Shown: in pieces, positions 53,399 through 62,287 of the stretch
Position numbering within the stretch: the first letter of the stretch is position 1
Layout of the letters: each line of letters begins with the position of its first letter
Assembly: GCF_015351595.1 (NCBI RefSeq)
Contig: NZ_JADKPT010000009.1
Span: 1-64,000, forward strand
Length of the DNA stretch: 64,000 nucleotides
DNA from: Flavobacterium sp. LC2016-12
GTDB lineage: Bacteria > Bacteroidota > Bacteroidia > Flavobacteriales > Flavobacteriaceae
Direction of reading: 5' to 3'
Notes under the pieces: generated by a model
Database searches by the model: none
The model's input: the letters and a program-made list of their open reading frames with translations, nothing else
Told to the model about the DNA's origin: nothing
Made by a program: the position numbers and the translations under genes

Positions 53399-54122
53399 TG
53401 GTTTTTCCAAATCTACGTTCTCTTTTTTGATAACTAATAATAGCCTCATATAAATCTTGATCTTTAAAGTCTGGCCACAAGACATTAGTAAAATATAATT
53501 CTGCATAGGCTATCTGCCATAGCAAAAAATTACTTATTCTATGTTCTCCACTTGTTCGTATTAATAAATCTACGTCAGGTAAATTTTGCGTGTAAAGATG
53601 CTCATTTATAATTGAATCGTCAATAGTGTCTAATGAAATTATATTATTTTTAACTTTATCACTGATGATTCTCACTGCATTTACCAATTCTTCCCGTGAT
53701 CCGTAGCTTAAGGCCAGAGTTAGAGTGAGGCGCGTATTATTTTTGGTCTTATCAATAACGTCTAAAAGTTCTTTTTGAGCTGACTTTGGTAACTTTTCAA
53801 GATTTCCAATAGCGTTAAGTCTGATGTTGTTTTCCTGCAGCGTAACAAGTTCTTTTTTTAATGAATTGATTAATATTTTCATTAAAGCTTCAACTTCCAG
53901 TTTCGGACGATTCCAGTTTTCTGTTGAAAAAGCATAAAGGGTTAAATACTCAATACCAAGTTTAGCACAAGTAGTAATTGTTTTTTTTACCGATTTGGTT
54001 CCGTTTTCATGACCGAAAGCACGTAAAAAGCCTTGTTGTTTGGCCCAACGTCCATTTCCGTCCATAATAATGGCCAGGTGTTTAGGTAAGTTTGTTTTGT
54101 CTATAGAGTCTATTAGGTTCAT
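53382..54122 (-). CDS. uppS: Isoprenyl transferase (undecaprenyl diphosphate synthase)
   Basis: 246 residues from ATG 54122, the standard length. Contains 'LAIIMDGNGRWAKQQG' with the catalytic Asp21, 'YLTLYAFSTENW' and 'PDVDLLIRTSGEHRISNFLLWQIAYAE' in parts. It condenses isopentenyl diphosphate units to the C55 lipid carrier for peptidoglycan and glycans at the membrane surface. A start at 54158 would overlap the preceding gene by 32 bases; 54122 leaves a 4-base gap. Confidence 0.94.
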   Translation of the reverse strand: MNLIDSIDKTNLPKHLAIIMDGNGRWAKQQGFLRAFGHENGTKSVKKTITTCAKLGIEYLTLYAFSTENWNRPKLEVEALMKILINSLKKELVTLQENNIRLNAIGNLEKLPKSAQKELLDVIDKTKNNTRLTLTLALSYGSREELVNAVRIISDKVKNNIISLDTIDDSIINEHLYTQNLPDVDLLIRTSGEHRISNFLLWQIAYAELYFTNVLWPDFKDQDLYEAIISYQKRERRFGKTSEQIK

Positions 54123-54126
54123 TGTA

Positions 54127-54810
54127 TTATTCTGCGCAATAGCAAGGTTTTTGTCCAAAGGTATAGGTTAAAGTGATACCTGAAAAGACATACCAGTCAT
54201 TATTATTTAAATTTCCGAAACGAAATGCTTTTAAATTATCATTGGTCGGATTACTTCCGTCCAAATTATCAGTAAAGGTATAGCGTGCACCAACTTCGGC
54301 TCCGATAACAAAGTGTGGTGTGATGTTAGATTTTATACCTAAGGTCATTGGGATAGCAATTGAACTTGAATTTTTATCTTTTCTCGTTTGTCCTCCTTCA
54401 ATGTGCAATTCATCAAATAAAAAGTAACTTAATCCTGAATATATATAAGGAGTAACTTTTGTATGATAATCATGAAGATTAAAATCGAAGAAATTGAATT
54501 CTAATCCGGCAGAAAGTTCTTTTACAGTATTTTCAAAGCTGTAACCTCTATTACTTCTTCCTGTTTCGTCCGAATCTTTGTCGTTTCCTGCAATTGTAGA
54601 TTGTGTGTAGGAGAAGCGATACGCATGACGTGGGCTTTTATTCCATTTGTACAAAACACCAAAAGCTAATTTTTCGGGAGCAATATAAGTTGTACTTCCT
54701 ACATCACCTACAAAGTTGCTTCCACCAAGAAAAACACCTATCTCATTGATTTGAGCATTTAGTGTGATAAAGGGGAAAAAACATAACAATAAATTAAAAA
54801 TTTTCTTCAT
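54127..54810 (-). CDS. DUF6089 family outer-membrane-type protein
   Basis: 227 residues. A signal peptide ends 'FITLNAQ', then 'INEIGVFLGGSNFVGDVGSTTYI', the family's signature start. An eight- to ten-strand barrel follows ('YIYSGLSYFLFDELH', 'VIGAEVGARYTFTDNLDGSN') with a C-terminal 'TFGQKPCYCAE' bearing two cysteines. It is conserved next to uppS and bamA in Bacteroidota, suggesting a role in outer-membrane assembly, but none has been shown to my knowledge. Confidence 0.85.
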   Translation of the reverse strand: MKKIFNLLLCFFPFITLNAQINEIGVFLGGSNFVGDVGSTTYIAPEKLAFGVLYKWNKSPRHAYRFSYTQSTIAGNDKDSDETGRSNRGYSFENTVKELSAGLEFNFFDFNLHDYHTKVTPYIYSGLSYFLFDELHIEGGQTRKDKNSSSIAIPMTLGIKSNITPHFVIGAEVGARYTFTDNLDGSNPTNDNLKAFRFGNLNNNDWYVFSGITLTYTFGQKPCYCAE

Positions 54811-54828
54811 TTAATTCAAAATTGCGTG

Positions 54829-54836
54829 CAAATATA
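54829..54836 (-). promoter_or_regulatory. -7 box (TATATTTG on minus) of the DUF6089-uppS-bamA operon
   Basis: Plus-strand CAAATATA, 18 bases before the ATG at 54810. Confidence 0.65.
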
Positions 54837-54983
54837 ATAATTATCGATACGAATCAACGTTCCTTTAGTTAAATGTGCTTTTTTTTCAATTTACGATATG
54901 ATTTTGAGACATTTAATGATGATTCACTACATGCAGAACGGGAAAATGTGGTATTATCGTATAGTGGGGAATCAGAAAAAGGC

Positions 54984-55868
54984 TTAATTTCTTTTGTCTT
55001 CTCCCCAAAGCAATTTGTTTCTCAGGGTTTTTAAGAAAGTTTCACCTGGAATTTCGACCATTTTTATTTTGTAATCTGTTTTTTTGATAGTTAAAACAGA
55101 TTCATTTTTTACAGATGAAATTCTAGAGTCCAGGGAAATTAAATATTGATCTTCTCTTCCGGAAACACGAAGTTTGATTTCGGTATCATCAGGAATTACT
55201 AATGGCCTTGCGGTTAAGTTATGTGGTGCAATCGGCGTAATTACTAAACTTGCTACATTAGGAGTTAAAATTGGACCGCCACAACTTAATGAATATCCGG
55301 TGGATCCTGTCGGGGTTGAGATTATTAATCCATCTGCCCAGTATGAATTTAAATATTCATTATTCAGGTAAGTCTCAACAGTAATCATAGAAGTAGTGTC
55401 TTTTCGGCTGACAGTTACTTCATTCATGGCAAAATTCATTTCCGCAATTGCATCATTTTCAGGCTCACAAGTCAGACTCAATAATGTTCTTTCTGTGGTA
55501 GTGTATTTTTTGTCTATTACAAATTGTAAAAAACTGTCGATTTTTTCTTTTTGGACGGTAGCTAAAAAACCTAATCTTCCTGCATTGATTCCTAAAATTG
55601 GAACACCGGAGTTGCGGACTAAAGTTGCTGCTCTCAAAATAGTTCCGTCACCACCAATACTAATCAGCATTTCAAAACTGCTATCTAACGATGTACTAGA
55701 TGAAAAAGTTTTATATTCTTTTTTTATCAGCTCTTTTTCATAAAGCATTTTCAGGAAAGTTTCTTCAATTACCATTTCTACATTATTGGACTTGAAAAAC
55801 TGAAAAATATCTTTAATAATAGGTTCTGTACTGTTTTGGTAATACTGTCCGTATATGGCTACTTTCAT
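54984..55868 (-). CDS. nadK: NAD kinase
   Basis: 294 residues. Has the catalytic 'SIGGDGTILRAA', 'GINAGRLGFLAT', the NAD-binding 'NEVTVSRKDTTSM' and 'STPTGSTGYSLSCGGP' motifs in order. It phosphorylates NAD to NADP in the cytosol and sets NADPH supply. The gap behind it (54811-54983) carries the promoter of the next operon. The large inverted repeat at 55876-55955 lies just upstream of its ATG. Confidence 0.95.
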   Translation of the reverse strand: MKVAIYGQYYQNSTEPIIKDIFQFFKSNNVEMVIEETFLKMLYEKELIKKEYKTFSSSTSLDSSFEMLISIGGDGTILRAATLVRNSGVPILGINAGRLGFLATVQKEKIDSFLQFVIDKKYTTTERTLLSLTCEPENDAIAEMNFAMNEVTVSRKDTTSMITVETYLNNEYLNSYWADGLIISTPTGSTGYSLSCGGPILTPNVASLVITPIAPHNLTARPLVIPDDTEIKLRVSGREDQYLISLDSRISSVKNESVLTIKKTDYKIKMVEIPGETFLKTLRNKLLWGEDKRN

Positions 55869-55875
55869 TTTTTTT

Positions 55876-55955
55876 AATTAGATAATGTGTCAATTAGATA
55901 ATTAGATAATGGGTTGAGTCGTTCAGGAATTATCTAATTGACACATTATCTAATT
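55876..55955. repeat. 28-bp perfect inverted repeat of AATTAGATAAT units
   Basis: The arm at 55876-55903 is the exact reverse complement of 55928-55955, with a 24-base loop. Both arms are built from AATTAGATAAT around a central GTGTC/GACAC, and extra ATTAGATAAT copies extend each side. It fills the 95-bp gap between the CBS gene and nadK. Likely a member of a dispersed intergenic palindrome family; it may also act as a transcript-stabilising or terminating hairpin. Confidence 0.85.
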
Positions 55956-55963
55956 ATCTAATT

Positions 55964-56623
55964 TTATATATTAAGATATTTGTCTAAATAATCAGAACGT
56001 TCTTTTAAACTGTTAATATAAGCATCTTCCTGATGTTCTGAAATGATTTCATAGTTGTATCGTCTAAAAGTCTGAATAATTTCATTCATTGGTCCAATAC
56101 CAATTTTTAATGTTATCTGAACATTTTCTAAATCAGCTTCAGATATAAAACAACCCAAGATTTTACCATTATTGCTTTCTACGATTTGAGTTACCTGACC
56201 CATGGAATAATCCAAAAGCCCTTTTTGAACAATTATAATACCGCCTTGTTCCTTTAAAAATGGAGTTTCCTGAAAAAACTTCATGATGTCTTCCATTTCA
56301 TAATAACCTATATAGGTATTGTTTTCATCAATAACCGGAACCGTATTGGTGTGATTTTTAGCAAAAACCTCTAAAACATCAAGCCACAACATCGATTTTC
56401 TGGCAAAAAAACGTTCTAAAGTATATTTGTAGTCAATCGCTTTTTTATCAGTATCAAAAGTTTCAACATCATCAGAAGCAATGCTTCCAATGAAAATATT
56501 GTTTTCCAAAACCGGAAAATGCGAAAAATTAACATCGGCAAAAAAGTCCTGAACCGAGGCTATCGTTTCCTGACTATCAATCGCTCGAAAATCGTTTGTG
56601 ATATAGTTAGTAATTTCTGTCAT
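55964..56623 (-). CDS. CBS-domain protein (AcuB-like) ahead of nadK
   Basis: 219 residues. Two CBS motifs in ~1-125 ('FSHFPVLENNIFIGSIASDDVE' and 'HTNTVPVIDENNTYIGYYEMEDIM') are followed by an ACT-like C-terminal part (~135-205, 'GIIIVQKGLLDYSMGQVTQIVESNN'). It is probably a small-molecule sensor; its steady place between pdxJ and nadK in Flavobacteriia hints at a nucleotide or cofactor signal, which is inference. Divergent from pdxJ. Confidence 0.85.
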   Translation of the reverse strand: MTEITNYITNDFRAIDSQETIASVQDFFADVNFSHFPVLENNIFIGSIASDDVETFDTDKKAIDYKYTLERFFARKSMLWLDVLEVFAKNHTNTVPVIDENNTYIGYYEMEDIMKFFQETPFLKEQGGIIIVQKGLLDYSMGQVTQIVESNNGKILGCFISEADLENVQITLKIGIGPMNEIIQTFRRYNYEIISEHQEDAYINSLKERSDYLDKYLNI

Positions 56624-56689
56624 AAATCAGTTGGAGATATTTGATGCAAAATAATCAAAAAATAGCAAAAACTGCTACGTTTTACTTTG

Positions 56690-56697
56690 TATTTTTG
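56690..56697 (+). promoter_or_regulatory. -7 box TATTTTTG of pdxJ
   Basis: Exact TAnnTTTG match 42 bases before the pdxJ ATG in the 116-bp divergent gap. Confidence 0.68.
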
Positions 56698-56739
56698 TCG
56701 TAACAAATATAGTGTTACTAGAATTAATTATCTATTTAT

Positions 56740-57453
56740 ATGACAAAGTTAAGTGTAAATATCAATAAAATTGCAACCTTAAGAAACGCACGTGGCGGAA
56801 ATGTTCCTGATTTATTAAAAGTAGCTGCTGATATTCAAAATTTCGGAGGCCAGGGAATTACAATTCATCCACGTCCAGATGAGCGTCATATACGTTATCA
56901 GGATGCACGTGACTTAAAAGCAATTGTTCATACAGAGTATAATATTGAAGGAAATCCGCAGCATAATTTTATCGATTTGGTTTTAGAATGCAAGCCAACT
57001 CAGGTTACATTGGTTCCGGATGCAATTGGAGCAATTACTTCTTCGGCAGGTTGGGACACGATAAAAAATCAAGATTATTTAACTGAAGTTATTCAGGAAT
57101 TTCAACGCAATGGAATCAGAACTTCGATTTTTGTTGACCCGATTTTGGAAATGATCGAAGGTGCTAAAAAAACAGGGACTGACAGAATTGAATTATATAC
57201 TGAAGCATTTGCTCATGAATATGCTTTAGGGAATAAAAATGGAATTGATCCTTACGTCAAAGCTGCAGAATTGGCAAACAAATTAGATTTGGGCATAAAT
57301 GCAGGTCACGATTTAAGTTTAGATAATATTCAGTTTTTTAAACAAAATATCCCGGGATTATTGGAGGTTTCTATTGGACACGCTTTAATTTCTGAGGCAA
57401 TTTATCTTGGTTTGGATAATGTGGTAAATATGTATTTGAATAAACTAAAATAA
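56740..57453 (+). CDS. pdxJ: Pyridoxine 5'-phosphate synthase
   Basis: 237 residues. Starts 'KLSVNINKIATLRNARGG' and contains 'GITIHPRPDERHI' and 'GHDLSLDN', with 'EVSIGHALISEAIY' near the end, all typical of PdxJ. It condenses 1-deoxy-D-xylulose-5-phosphate with 3-amino-2-oxopropyl phosphate to form pyridoxine phosphate in the cytosol. Single gene. Confidence 0.95.
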   Translation: MTKLSVNINKIATLRNARGGNVPDLLKVAADIQNFGGQGITIHPRPDERHIRYQDARDLKAIVHTEYNIEGNPQHNFIDLVLECKPTQVTLVPDAIGAITSSAGWDTIKNQDYLTEVIQEFQRNGIRTSIFVDPILEMIEGAKKTGTDRIELYTEAFAHEYALGNKNGIDPYVKAAELANKLDLGINAGHDLSLDNIQFFKQNIPGLLEVSIGHALISEAIYLGLDNVVNMYLNKLK

Positions 57454-57532
57454 TATTAAAAATTAAACAATTATAACCTGATATAATTGGGTTATAATTG
57501 TGTATTTTCGCACTTTTCTTATTAAAAGTCTA

Positions 57533-59812
57533 GTGTCAAAAATTATAATTTTCCTTTTTTCTCTCTCTTTTTTCAATGTATTTGCGCAGTCTAAAGCCAC
57601 TATACAGGGGGAGATAAAATCTTCTGAAAAAGAAAGTCTGGTTGGATCCAGTATTTTAATTCAATCCAAAAATCAAAATTTTTATAGTGTAGCTGATTCC
57701 TTAGGTCGTTTTTCTTCAAGAGCAGATCTTGGAACTATACATGTTCAGATAAACGCCTTGGGTTATTTAGAAAAAAACATCAGTTTTGAACTGAAAAAAG
57801 ATACTTTACTTTCAATAATTTTAGAAAAAGATACTTCTATATTGAATGAAGTTGTTGTGGCTAATACTAAGAAAAGTGGTATAACAACGCTGTCAGGCGG
57901 CAAGTTGTCTTTTAATTTAAAAGAGTTGTCGTCAGTTCCAACTGTTTTGGGGACTACAGATATTATCAAACTTTTGCAATTGACACCCGGCGTTCAAAAT
58001 TCAGGTGATGCAAATGGTTATTTGTATGTTCGGGGTGGCGATCCAGGGCATAATGCTATTTTGTACAGTGGGACTCCTGTTTATGGAATGTCACATTTGC
58101 TAGGTATTTTTCCTTTTTATAATACGGATCACATACAGCAGGTTGAGTTCGACAAATCTAGTTCGAATGCAAAATATGGAGGACGATTAAGTTCGACGAC
58201 ACTTTTGATTCCGAACAAAAAAATACCTTCTGAATTTGCTGTTCAGGGTAATGTTGGTATTTTGGCTTCACAATTGAATTTTGCCATTCCAGTAACTGAA
58301 AAGACGGGAATTTATATTTCTGGAAGGAAAACGTATATTGACGAAATTGTTGCGCCGTTATTGAAATCTGGATCAAAAAACAATGATGTTCAGGATATGA
58401 AATATGGTTTTTCAGATGGAAATTTTACTTTCGTTTCTCAAATTTCAAAAAAGAATCTCTTTTCTATAGATGCTTTTGCCAGCGGTGACGAGTTGAAAAT
58501 CAGAGATAATAATCTTGCACTTAGGACTAGTTTAAAATGGAGTAATTTCACAGTTTCACCAACTTTAACTACTATGTTTTCTTCTAAAGTAAGCATGTCC
58601 AATTCAGTTTATTTTAGTCAATATTCAAACGATTTGAATATGGAACAGGCGACAATTCAGTTCGAAGTTTCGTCTTATGTAAAAGATTTTGGTTTTACTA
58701 ATGCGGTTCAATATTCAATTAAAAACATTCCTTTTGAATCAGGATTTCAATATGTTTACCACGATTTACAACCTCAAAAGGTAAACGTAGAAAATTTGAC
58801 AACAACTAATAATGCATCTCAAAATAGTTTGATTAATGCTAATGAGGCGTCAATTTTCACTACCATAAAACCAAAGTTATCTAATAAAATCATCGCTGAA
58901 TTAGGACTTAGAATTAATTATTACACTTCAGGTTCTTATGATTCTTATTTGCATTTTCAGCCTCGGGTTCTGTTAAATTATTTGGCGAATGAAAAGTATT
59001 CTTTTTACGGATCTTATAATAAGCAATATCAGTATTTGAGTTTGATCACAACTTCGAGTGTTGGAATTCCGACCGATTTTTGGATCGCCAGTTCTGATGG
59101 AATAAAACCGCAATCTTCAGATGAATTTTCTATTGGTTCGAATCAGAATATTTCCAGAAACTGGACTTCTTCTTTTGGAGGATTTTATCGTTCTATGAAA
59201 GATTTACTCGAATATCCTTACGGAGTAACTCAGTTTAATGAAACTACAACCTTAAAAAATGATTTGCTGGTTGGAAAAGGAAAAGCATACGGGTTAGAAA
59301 TGATGCTACGAAAAAGCAACGGGAAATTCACAGGCTGGCTGAGTTATACCTTAAGTTGGTCTGATCGAAATTTTGATGAACTCAATAATGGGAATACTTA
59401 TTTTGCCAAATACGATCGCCGTCATAATCTTTCAGTTGTCGGAATGTACGATCTTAATTCTAAATGGAATTTCGGTATAACTCAGATTTTTAGTTCAGGA
59501 AACCGATTTACAATGCCAACTTCCTGGTATTTCATCAATAATAATCCGGTCAAAGAATATTCAGGATATAACAATGCGCAAATGCCGAATTATATTAGAA
59601 CCGATCTTTCTGTAAATTATTTTTTCGTGAAAACCAATAAAAAGGAAAGTGCGCTAAACTTTTCAATTTATAATACATTCAATATTGCAAATCCAATTTA
59701 TGTCGTGTTGAATGTTCAGGTAAGTGAGAATAAAGATAGTGTAATTGTAAAACAGGAAGAGAAAGTTTTATACCGAATTTTGCCTTCAATAAGTTGGAGA
59801 TTTAAATTTTAA
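57533..59812 (+). CDS. TonB-dependent receptor with carboxypeptidase-like N-domain
   Basis: About 759 residues from GTG 57533. Signal peptide 'SKIIIFLFSLSFFNVFAQ', a carboxypeptidase-regulatory-like domain (~20-105), a plug ('GTTDIIKLLQLTPGVQNSGDA', 'YLYVRGGDPGHNAILYSG', ~110-225) and a C-terminal barrel ending in Phe ('SWRFKF'). It takes up an unknown ligand across the outer membrane. Together with the DUF4249 lipoprotein behind it (3-bp gap), it forms a known Bacteroidota pair. A GTG at 57500 would start upstream of or within the likely promoter box TATTTTCG (57503-57510) and is less likely. Confidence 0.9.
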   Translation: MSKIIIFLFSLSFFNVFAQSKATIQGEIKSSEKESLVGSSILIQSKNQNFYSVADSLGRFSSRADLGTIHVQINALGYLEKNISFELKKDTLLSIILEKDTSILNEVVVANTKKSGITTLSGGKLSFNLKELSSVPTVLGTTDIIKLLQLTPGVQNSGDANGYLYVRGGDPGHNAILYSGTPVYGMSHLLGIFPFYNTDHIQQVEFDKSSSNAKYGGRLSSTTLLIPNKKIPSEFAVQGNVGILASQLNFAIPVTEKTGIYISGRKTYIDEIVAPLLKSGSKNNDVQDMKYGFSDGNFTFVSQISKKNLFSIDAFASGDELKIRDNNLALRTSLKWSNFTVSPTLTTMFSSKVSMSNSVYFSQYSNDLNMEQATIQFEVSSYVKDFGFTNAVQYSIKNIPFESGFQYVYHDLQPQKVNVENLTTTNNASQNSLINANEASIFTTIKPKLSNKIIAELGLRINYYTSGSYDSYLHFQPRVLLNYLANEKYSFYGSYNKQYQYLSLITTSSVGIPTDFWIASSDGIKPQSSDEFSIGSNQNISRNWTSSFGGFYRSMKDLLEYPYGVTQFNETTTLKNDLLVGKGKAYGLEMMLRKSNGKFTGWLSYTLSWSDRNFDELNNGNTYFAKYDRRHNLSVVGMYDLNSKWNFGITQIFSSGNRFTMPTSWYFINNNPVKEYSGYNNAQMPNYIRTDLSVNYFFVKTNKKESALNFSIYNTFNIANPIYVVLNVQVSENKDSVIVKQEEKVLYRILPSISWRFKF

Positions 59813-59815
59813 AAG

Positions 59816-60670
59816 ATGAAAAAATATTTATTATTTATTTTCGCGATAATAATAACAGGTTGTTCTAATGATAATGTTAGTGAGCAGAAAAGTCTGGAAT
59901 CTAAGCTTGTGGTCGAAGGATGGATTGAAGAAGGAGATTATGCACAGGTTTTATTATCAAGCAGTATTCCGGTTACAGATGTTATTGATTCAACCAATGT
60001 TTTAAATCATGCCATCAGAGCTGCAAAAATCACGATTTCTGACGGAGTAAATTCAGAAGTTTTAAGAGTAAAAACGGATAAAAACAGAGTGCCGCCTTTT
60101 GTGTATTATGGATCAACATTAAAAGGTGAAGCTGGAAAAGAGTATTCGCTCAAAATAGAATTTCTTAATCGTATTGTTGAAGCGACAACAATAATTCCGA
60201 AAACGGTGCGGCTCCAAAGCGCCGAATATATTAAGAAGCTTGATACAGATACAACTGGCTATGTTTTTGTAAAATTTGATGACCCCTTAAATGAAAAGAA
60301 TTATTATCAGATTGCCACAAAAATTGATGGGGAGGAGCCTATTTTTGTTCCTTCTTTTTATGGAAATTTAGATGATAAAAACTTTGAAGCAAGTTCGATA
60401 TCAGTTCAAATAAATAGAGGTGTTTTGCTTTTTCCGAAAACAAAATTTACACCGTATTTTGCTGATGGAGATTTAATTTATGTGAAACTAAGAACGCAAA
60501 ATAAAGATGCTCTAGATTTTTGGAACAGCTGGCAAAACGAAATTGTAAACAGTAGAAATCCTATTTATCCTGCTAATACAAGTTTGAAATCAAATATAAA
60601 AGGAGGAATAGGAATTTGGGCTGGATATGGTCAAAGCACATTGATTGTAAAAACGCCACCAAAAAAATAA
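59816..60670 (+). CDS. DUF4249 family lipoprotein
   Basis: 284 residues. Lipobox 'IIITGCSND' (about Cys16), then 'LVVEGWIEEGDYAQVLLSSSIPVTD' and 'FWNSWQNEIVNSRNPIYPANTSLKSNIKGGIGIWAGYG', both strong DUF4249 signatures. These proteins accompany TonB receptors, probably as surface ligand binders, though the ligand is unknown. The stop codon lies within the terminator stem that follows. Confidence 0.9.
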   Translation: MKKYLLFIFAIIITGCSNDNVSEQKSLESKLVVEGWIEEGDYAQVLLSSSIPVTDVIDSTNVLNHAIRAAKITISDGVNSEVLRVKTDKNRVPPFVYYGSTLKGEAGKEYSLKIEFLNRIVEATTIIPKTVRLQSAEYIKKLDTDTTGYVFVKFDDPLNEKNYYQIATKIDGEEPIFVPSFYGNLDDKNFEASSISVQINRGVLLFPKTKFTPYFADGDLIYVKLRTQNKDALDFWNSWQNEIVNSRNPIYPANTSLKSNIKGGIGIWAGYGQSTLIVKTPPKK

Positions 60671-60710
60671 AGCCGATTTGAATGGTTTCAAATCGGCTTT
60701 AAATCTATTT
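60669..60710. terminator. Terminator between convergent genes
   Basis: AAAGCCGATTTGAA (60669-60682) pairs perfectly with TTCAAATCGGCTTT (60687-60700) around TGGT, followed by a T-rich stretch. It serves the DUF4249 gene and, by symmetry, perhaps the lipoprotein gene ending at 60721. Confidence 0.9.
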
Positions 60711-60720
60711 TTTAAGAATG

Positions 60721-62067
60721 CTATTTTTCGAAAGCTTTTAAGAAATCTTCAAATTTAGCTTCAAGAGCGTCAAATCCTTCTGAGAAATAAGCGCCCATTT
60801 CAACTTCAGTATTATCACTGAATTTTAAATAGATTACTTCATCATAATAAGTTCTTGTGAACAATTCTCCTTCACCATTATTATACCAGTAGCTATCTTC
60901 AGCGCTCCATACAGGCAGGTTAAAAGCGTATTCATCACTAGATTTTTCTGAATGCTGAACAAGATCAGCTATTTTAGTTCCATCTTTTTTAGAAACTAAA
61001 ATTAGTTTCATGTTTTTATTGAAATTAGCCACAGTACCTTCAGAATACTTTTTGTTATATGCATTCAAAGCAATATTGTATGCTTTGAAATCGCTGTTAG
61101 CATTGGTGTAATCAGGAGAAGTAGGACGAACAGCTGTGTTTTCTAATGTAGCATCGTCTGCGGCTGCAGTTGCTAAGTCAGTATCCGCAACAATAACAAA
61201 ATTGTCCATTAATTTAACCAATCCGTTTGCTTTGCCTCTATATTGAACAAGCTCATCATTATCAATTAAACCATCAATGTTTGCTGTACTGCCTGAATTA
61301 AAGTCAAGTAAAGTTTTTCCGTTATAAGTAAGAGTTGCTTTTGCAGTAGTTTCAGTACCTTTTTTACCGCTCATCTCCCATGTGTAGCCATCGTTTAATG
61401 TCATTTTGTATGCAAATTCATCAGGAGAATCATTTTTGCTGGAATATTTTGCAGTTTGTGCAAACGTTGCTACCTGAGTATTCTCTATTGTCAAAACCGC
61501 ATCTGCAGAAGTTGGTAAAAAGATAAAATCGTTTGTTGTTACATCAGATTCCCAATCGTAACTGTCTTCGATTTCAATTTTTTTATCAGAAGCAACACCT
61601 TTTGTAGAAAATGTTGTGTTGTTTGCAGTTTGAGATTCTTTAGCAGGAAAAACAAATTTCAATTCTGTAGTTGAAGCAGTTTTTTCCCATTTTTGATCTG
61701 CATTGTTCCAAGTGTAAATTCCGTAAACACCAGCAACATTAATAATGTCTTCAACCTGGTTATCATTTTGTCCGTTAAAAATATCAACAGAATTAATATC
61801 TAATAATCTGTTTAGGTTTTCCATTGCTTCAATAGCACTAGAAGATTTAGATTTGTCTAATTGAACCAACATTTCATTAGCTTCAACTTCCAATTTTGTT
61901 TTCTGTTGAGCCGGAGTTAATTTAGAGTACGGTTGTTTTACAATTTCCGCGATTTGTTCTGCTAATGTTTGCTCTGTTGTTGGGGTAGTTTCAGGGCTGT
62001 CTTCACTAGAACATGAGATTGTTAGTTGAGATGCAACTAATGATAATAATAGGATTTTTTTAATCAT
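60721..62067 (-). CDS. Lipoprotein of unknown function
   Basis: 448 residues. Lipobox 'SQLTISCSS' (about Cys19), a Thr/Pro/Glu linker ('EDSPETTPTTEQ'), a short helical stretch (~35-95) and a long strand-rich domain with many Asp/Asn/Thr. It ends with a helix 'ALEAKFEDFLKAFEK'. Trp and Tyr pairs such as 'DSYWYNNGEGELFTRTYYDE' stand out. I do not recognise a family. It is single, with terminators around it, and sits in a region of surface proteins, so it is probably anchored in the outer membrane. Confidence 0.75.
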   Translation of the reverse strand: MIKKILLLSLVASQLTISCSSEDSPETTPTTEQTLAEQIAEIVKQPYSKLTPAQQKTKLEVEANEMLVQLDKSKSSSAIEAMENLNRLLDINSVDIFNGQNDNQVEDIINVAGVYGIYTWNNADQKWEKTASTTELKFVFPAKESQTANNTTFSTKGVASDKKIEIEDSYDWESDVTTNDFIFLPTSADAVLTIENTQVATFAQTAKYSSKNDSPDEFAYKMTLNDGYTWEMSGKKGTETTAKATLTYNGKTLLDFNSGSTANIDGLIDNDELVQYRGKANGLVKLMDNFVIVADTDLATAAADDATLENTAVRPTSPDYTNANSDFKAYNIALNAYNKKYSEGTVANFNKNMKLILVSKKDGTKIADLVQHSEKSSDEYAFNLPVWSAEDSYWYNNGEGELFTRTYYDEVIYLKFSDNTEVEMGAYFSEGFDALEAKFEDFLKAFEK

Positions 62068-62252
62068 GGTTTGTGTTTTAATTAAATGAGTAATCAGGAT
62101 TTTTCTGACTTAATTTTTCGAGCGCAATGTACATTTTAATATCGAAATGGTGTTACGGGAAACCGTAAAGCTGTAAACTTTTTTTTAATAAAATTAAGTC
62201 AAAAGTAATTTTTATAGAAAGCGTTCTGTTAGAGATTAATAGATAAGTTTTC

Positions 62253-62260
62253 TACCTTTG
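62253..62260 (+). promoter_or_regulatory. -7 box TACCTTTG of the hydrolase gene
   Basis: Exact TAnnTTTG match. Its TTG (62258) opens the frame, but the true start is the ATG at 62288, 27 bases downstream. The rest of the 220-bp gap (62068-62287) shows nothing else clear. Confidence 0.7.
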
Positions 62261-62287
62261 TGTTCTGTTTTTAAAATCAAAATACAA

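Noticed and set aside
53399..53506. Longer BamA reading frame overlapping uppS by 125 bases
   Set aside because: The added segment lacks a signal peptide and would place the real signal peptide internally.
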